From positions 310,001-374,000 of the forward strand of contig NZ_NIWU01000005.1 in the NCBI RefSeq assembly GCF_002236105.1: a stretch of DNA of 64,000 nucleotides, read 5' to 3'. Below, piece by piece: positions 60,879 to 64,000 of this stretch (positions within the stretch are counted from its first letter, which is position 1; each line of letters begins with the position of its first letter). The position numbers and the translations under genes are program-made. Below the pieces are notes generated by a model. That model had not been told where the DNA came from. It searched no databases and was given only the letters and a program-made list of their open reading frames with translations. Source of the DNA: Pseudomonas umsongensis. Lineage in GTDB: Bacteria > Pseudomonadota > Gammaproteobacteria > Pseudomonadales > Pseudomonadaceae.

Positions 60879-61510
60879 GCTTTGCCCCCCGCCAGGTCCA
60901 CGTCACGGTCACCCTGCACGACTTCGACCAGCTTGATCGCTTCCTGCTCCATGCCGACCACCAGTTCATCGATCCGGCGTTGCAGGAAACGGTGGAAGAA
61001 TACCGACGGGATACCGACCATCAAGCCGGCGGCCGTGGTGATCAGCGCCTTGGAGATACCCCCGGCCAGTACCGCCGCATTGGTGGTCATGCCCGTGCCC
61101 ATGAACGCACTGAAAATATCGATCATGCCCAGCACCGTACCCAGCAGCCCCAGCAATGGCGCCATGGCAGCGATGGTACCGAGGGCATTGATGTAGCGTT
61201 CCAGCTCATGGATGACCCGCGCGGCGGCCTCTTCGATGCACTCCTTCATGATCTCGCGACCATGCCGGGAGTTCGCCAGGCCAGCGGCCAGGATCTCGCC
61301 CAACGGCGAATTGGCGCGCAGTTCCTTGAGCTTCTCCTTGTTAAGTTGCTTGTCCTTGATCCAGACCCAGACCTGCCCGAGCAAATGCTCCGGGGTCACG
61401 CGACTGGCCCGCAGGGTCCACAGACGTTCGGCAACGATAGCCATTGCCGCGATGGAACTCAGGATGATCGGCAGCATCATCCAGCCGCCGGATTTGACCA
61501 ATTCCCACAC
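60875..61510 (-). CDS. exbB: ExbB/TolQ/MotA family proton channel
   Basis: 211 residues from a GTG at 61510, chosen for the GAGGGG ribosome-binding site 9 nt before it and for reading M-WELVKSGGWMMLPIILS; a longer reading adds 32 unlikely residues. Three hydrophobic segments and the MotA/TolQ/ExbB signature (LGTIAAMAPLLGLLGTVLGM, GISKALITTAAGLMVGIPSV). First gene of the exbB-exbD-lpxK unit. Confidence 0.92.
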   Translation of the reverse strand: MWELVKSGGWMMLPIILSSIAAMAIVAERLWTLRASRVTPEHLLGQVWVWIKDKQLNKEKLKELRANSPLGEILAAGLANSRHGREIMKECIEEAAARVIHELERYINALGTIAAMAPLLGLLGTVLGMIDIFSAFMGTGMTTNAAVLAGGISKALITTAAGLMVGIPSVFFHRFLQRRIDELVVGMEQEAIKLVEVVQGDRDVDLAGGKA

Positions 61511-61608
61511 AGTGACAGTCCCCTCGAAAAAGTGCGCCACTCTAACATAGGGGGTGGGCTCACCGAAGACTGTGATGTCGCATCCGGTCGGCCTTTGATC
61601 ACCCAAGG

Positions 61609-63843
61609 TTATTTGCCCGAGGGTGGCGGATCGCGCCAGAAGCGCCGTTCTTGACGCATCGAGCGCGGTGGTTCGAAACGCCCCAGTTGCAGATGAACGG
61701 CGCCTTGCTGCGCACTGTCGTAGATGTCCATCGCGCGATGTCGATAGCGCTCAATCACCACCGGATGAGGATGACCGAAGGAGTTGCCCTGTCCACGGGA
61801 AATCAGTGCTGCCTTGGGCTGTAGAACGTTGAGCAGCGCCATCGACGACGAACTGCGACTACCGTGGTGCGGTGACTGCAACCAATCGGTAGGCACGGCC
61901 AATGGGCTGGCGAGCAACGCGCGCTCGGCGTGGGTGTCGATGTCACCGCTGAGCAGCAATCGCTCGCCATTGGCTTCGATCTGCAACACACAGGAGTTCT
62001 GGTTGCTGTCCCTGGCCTGCGGCCAGTGCCACAGTTGAAAGTTGACCCCGTCCCACGTCCACTGCCGACCGCTCTCACAGCCCTCGGCCTGCAACTCGCC
62101 AGGCAGGTCGGCAGGTTCGCCACTGAGCACCCGTTTCACCGGCAATCCATTGGCCACTGCCCGGGCGCCACCGGCATGATCGGCATGGGCATGGCTGATC
62201 AACATCAGGTCGAGCGCCTTCACACCCAGCTTGCGCAGTGCGGGCAGGACCACCCGTTCACCCTGGTCAAGACCACGCAAACGCGGACCGGCGTCATACA
62301 ACAGTGTGTGATGGCGCGTGCGCACCATGATCGCCAGCCCTTGGCCCACATCCAACTGCCAGACCTCGGCAATGCCTTCGGGCAGCACCGGCCGCGGAGG
62401 AAAAACCAGTAGTAACAGCAAAGGCCAGCCTAACGGTCGCATCGGTACGCCACGCGGCAGCAGCAACAAAAAGGCGCCCAACGTGCCGATGGCCCAGACC
62501 CATAGCGGGATGGCCGCGGGCACCCAGGCGGGAACCTTGCCGGCGACCAATGCCAACCCGGTGAACAGCCAGTCTATCAAGCCGCCCGCCAGCCACAGCA
62601 GCCACTCGCCGACGTAGGGCACCGGCAGCAAAAGTGTCCCGAGCAATGCAGGGGGCAGCACCACCAGGCTGATCCAGGGTACCGCCAGCAGATTGACCAG
62701 CGGCCCGCTAAGGCTGATCGGCAATCCCAGGACCAGCAAAAACGGTCCAAGGCCAATAGCGATCAGCCACTGGGCACGGGTCCAGGTTTGCCACCATGGC
62801 CAAGGCCCCAGGCGCCCACCGAACGTGAAGATAAGCACCGCCACCGCCGCGAAGGACAGCCAGAACCCCGGTTGCAGACTCGCCAACGGGTCCATCAGCA
62901 AGACGCCATTGAGCGCCAGCAACAGTGGCCACCAGGCACCCAGGTGGCGAAAACGCAGGCGCCATAGCAGCACCAGGCCGATCATCAGGCAGGCTCGGCG
63001 GACCGGCACTTCGAAGCCAGCCAGCAGCCCATAGCCAAGGGCGGCCACGAAAGCCAGGCTGCAGGCCCAAGGCAACCATGGTAGACGGGCTGGCCACAAG
63101 CCGTAACGGGCAAGCCCGGCGATCAACAGATAAACCAGTCCCGCCAACAAGCCGACGTGCTGCCCGGAAATCACCAACAGGTGCACGGTGCCAGTGTCTT
63201 GCAACACCTGCCAGTCTTCGCGGCTGAGCCCCGCGCCGTCTCCCAGCACCAGCGCAACCAGCACGCCAGTTCGACCTTGCGCATCCACGGCCTGCAGCCT
63301 CTGGCGGATACCGTCGCGCCAGGCCCACCGGGCTGGTGCAAGCCGCTCCCCGGCCTTGACCGTCCCGGTCGCACCGATGCGTTGCGCCAACAGCCAGGCC
63401 TCATAGTCGAAGGCATGCGGATTGAGCAACCCCACGGGTCGCTTCAGCTTGACCGCGAGCCGCCAGCGTTCGCCGCTGTTTACCGGCGGACCGTCATACC
63501 AGGCCAGACGCAACTGTCGCGGCAGGTCGGTACGGCGTGACCGACTGTCAGTCAGTTCGAAACGCACCACCCCCTCACCATTCTGTGGCAGCCCGCTGAC
63601 ACGCCCTTCGACCCAACGCGTTTCCCCGTCGAGGGCCGGCGACAGCCGATCATCCAGGGCCCATTGGGCATGGGCACAGGCCCAACTCAAGCCGAACAGG
63701 AAAAACGCAGCCGGATACGTCCTGAACGGCAGCAACATCAAGCCTGCCACCGGCATCAACAACCACAACCAGACCGGCGGTAACACCGGTAAAAAACGCA
63801 AGGCCAGCAAGCCCAACGCCAGCGCCATCATCCCTGTGCGCAT
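61609..63843 (-). CDS. comEC: ComEC/Rec2 DNA internalization channel
   Basis: 744 residues from the ATG at 63843, behind AAGGACGGGCTT; a start 33 bp upstream lacks such a site. N-terminal DUF4131 region, a central competence domain with many membrane helices (LVISGQHVGLLAGLVYLLI), and a C-terminal metallo-beta-lactamase domain (LMISHAHADHAGGARAV, LLLSGDIDTHAE). Carries single-stranded DNA across the inner membrane in transformation. Complete, with no frameshift visible. Confidence 0.94.
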   Translation of the reverse strand: MRTGMMALALGLLALRFLPVLPPVWLWLLMPVAGLMLLPFRTYPAAFFLFGLSWACAHAQWALDDRLSPALDGETRWVEGRVSGLPQNGEGVVRFELTDSRSRRTDLPRQLRLAWYDGPPVNSGERWRLAVKLKRPVGLLNPHAFDYEAWLLAQRIGATGTVKAGERLAPARWAWRDGIRQRLQAVDAQGRTGVLVALVLGDGAGLSREDWQVLQDTGTVHLLVISGQHVGLLAGLVYLLIAGLARYGLWPARLPWLPWACSLAFVAALGYGLLAGFEVPVRRACLMIGLVLLWRLRFRHLGAWWPLLLALNGVLLMDPLASLQPGFWLSFAAVAVLIFTFGGRLGPWPWWQTWTRAQWLIAIGLGPFLLVLGLPISLSGPLVNLLAVPWISLVVLPPALLGTLLLPVPYVGEWLLWLAGGLIDWLFTGLALVAGKVPAWVPAAIPLWVWAIGTLGAFLLLLPRGVPMRPLGWPLLLLLVFPPRPVLPEGIAEVWQLDVGQGLAIMVRTRHHTLLYDAGPRLRGLDQGERVVLPALRKLGVKALDLMLISHAHADHAGGARAVANGLPVKRVLSGEPADLPGELQAEGCESGRQWTWDGVNFQLWHWPQARDSNQNSCVLQIEANGERLLLSGDIDTHAERALLASPLAVPTDWLQSPHHGSRSSSSMALLNVLQPKAALISRGQGNSFGHPHPVVIERYRHRAMDIYDSAQQGAVHLQLGRFEPPRSMRQERRFWRDPPPSGK

Positions 63844-63979
63844 AAGCCCGTCCTTGAGAGTCCAGTCCCTAGGCATAGTCGGCCCGACGCACGTCCGTCG
63901 TTAACAATTGTCACAAAGTCTGAATGGGTGCCTCATGGAATCCAGACATACTTGCCACCTTGATCGACCGAGAAGCCTT

Positions 63980-64000
63980 ATGCCCCGGCGCTTATTCAAA
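63980..64000 (+). CDS. DUF2062 domain-containing protein, first 7 codons
   Basis: ATG at 63980 reads MPRRLFK to the window edge, with GAGAAG a few bases before it. DUF2062 proteins next to comEC in pseudomonads begin this way. Too little is present for more. Confidence 0.6.

Noticed and set aside
1..64000. tRNA, rRNA, CRISPR, prophage or insertion sequence
   Set aside because: I looked for tRNA-like cloverleaf ends, spaced direct repeats, integrase/transposase motifs and long terminal repeats and found none; all repeats are REP-type palindromes.

Overview
The window is chromosomal DNA of a Pseudomonas, most likely of the P. fluorescens group. The evidence is gene order (etfAB and ETF-QO; tatD-holB-tmk-mltG-pabC-fabF-acpP-fabG-fabD-plsX-rpmF; rne; murB to comEC), which follows the PAO1 PA2951-PA2985 order as I remember it, together with GC-rich codon use and many Pseudomonas-type palindromic REP/REPIN repeats between genes. 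I see no tRNA, rRNA, CRISPR array, prophage or insertion sequence.

Region 1 (1-11.7 kb): a 3'-truncated LtaS/OpgB-like membrane sulfatase, a START-domain protein, a YkgJ-type cysteine-cluster protein, a MocR-type regulator with a perfect inverted repeat upstream, a DUF4398/OmpA lipoprotein pair with a periplasmic solute-binding protein, and the electron-transfer flavoprotein genes etfBA, divergent from ETF-QO. The ETF-QO promoter carries a PsrA-type operator.

Region 2 (11.8-31.3 kb) is a sugar-catabolism island. A D-galactonate operon (dgoK-dgoA-dgoD-dgoT-iclR) and a sugar dehydrogenase/lactonase set with an AraFGH-type ABC importer lie about 12 kb apart. Together they spell a De Ley-Doudoroff route: sugar to lactone to galactonate to KDGal to KDPGal to pyruvate plus glyceraldehyde-3-phosphate. 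The promoter region of dgoK, through its ATGCAG start, is duplicated upstream of the dehydrogenase. A second operator motif is shared by araF and a FadR-type (DgoR-like) regulator gene. Between them sits a four-gene cluster (GntR/UTRA regulator, ADP-ribosylglycohydrolase-fold enzyme, NCS1 permease, PfkB kinase) resembling E. coli yegTUVW with a different transporter. This is the best candidate here for an uncharacterised pathway. An MFS transporter, a GNAT acetyltransferase and three small plus-strand genes also lie here.

Region 3 (31.3-48.2 kb): DUF1285 and DUF4823 proteins, a MoaA-family radical SAM enzyme behind a very large hairpin, a TetR regulator, and an intergenic sRNA on the plus strand that I identify as RgsA. 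It has an 18-nt match (one bulge) antisense to the acpP ribosome-binding site 6 kb away. The replication/cell-wall/fatty-acid block follows. Between tatD and holB, where pilZ normally lies, only a C-terminal PilZ scrap remains.

Region 4 (48.2-64 kb): rne with a roughly 640-nt leader and a strong promoter, a molybdenum hydroxylase operon with XdhC and MobA-like maturation genes, and the murB-ptp-kdsB-trm112-lpxK-exbD-exbB block ending in comEC. The first seven codons of a DUF2062 gene reach the right edge.
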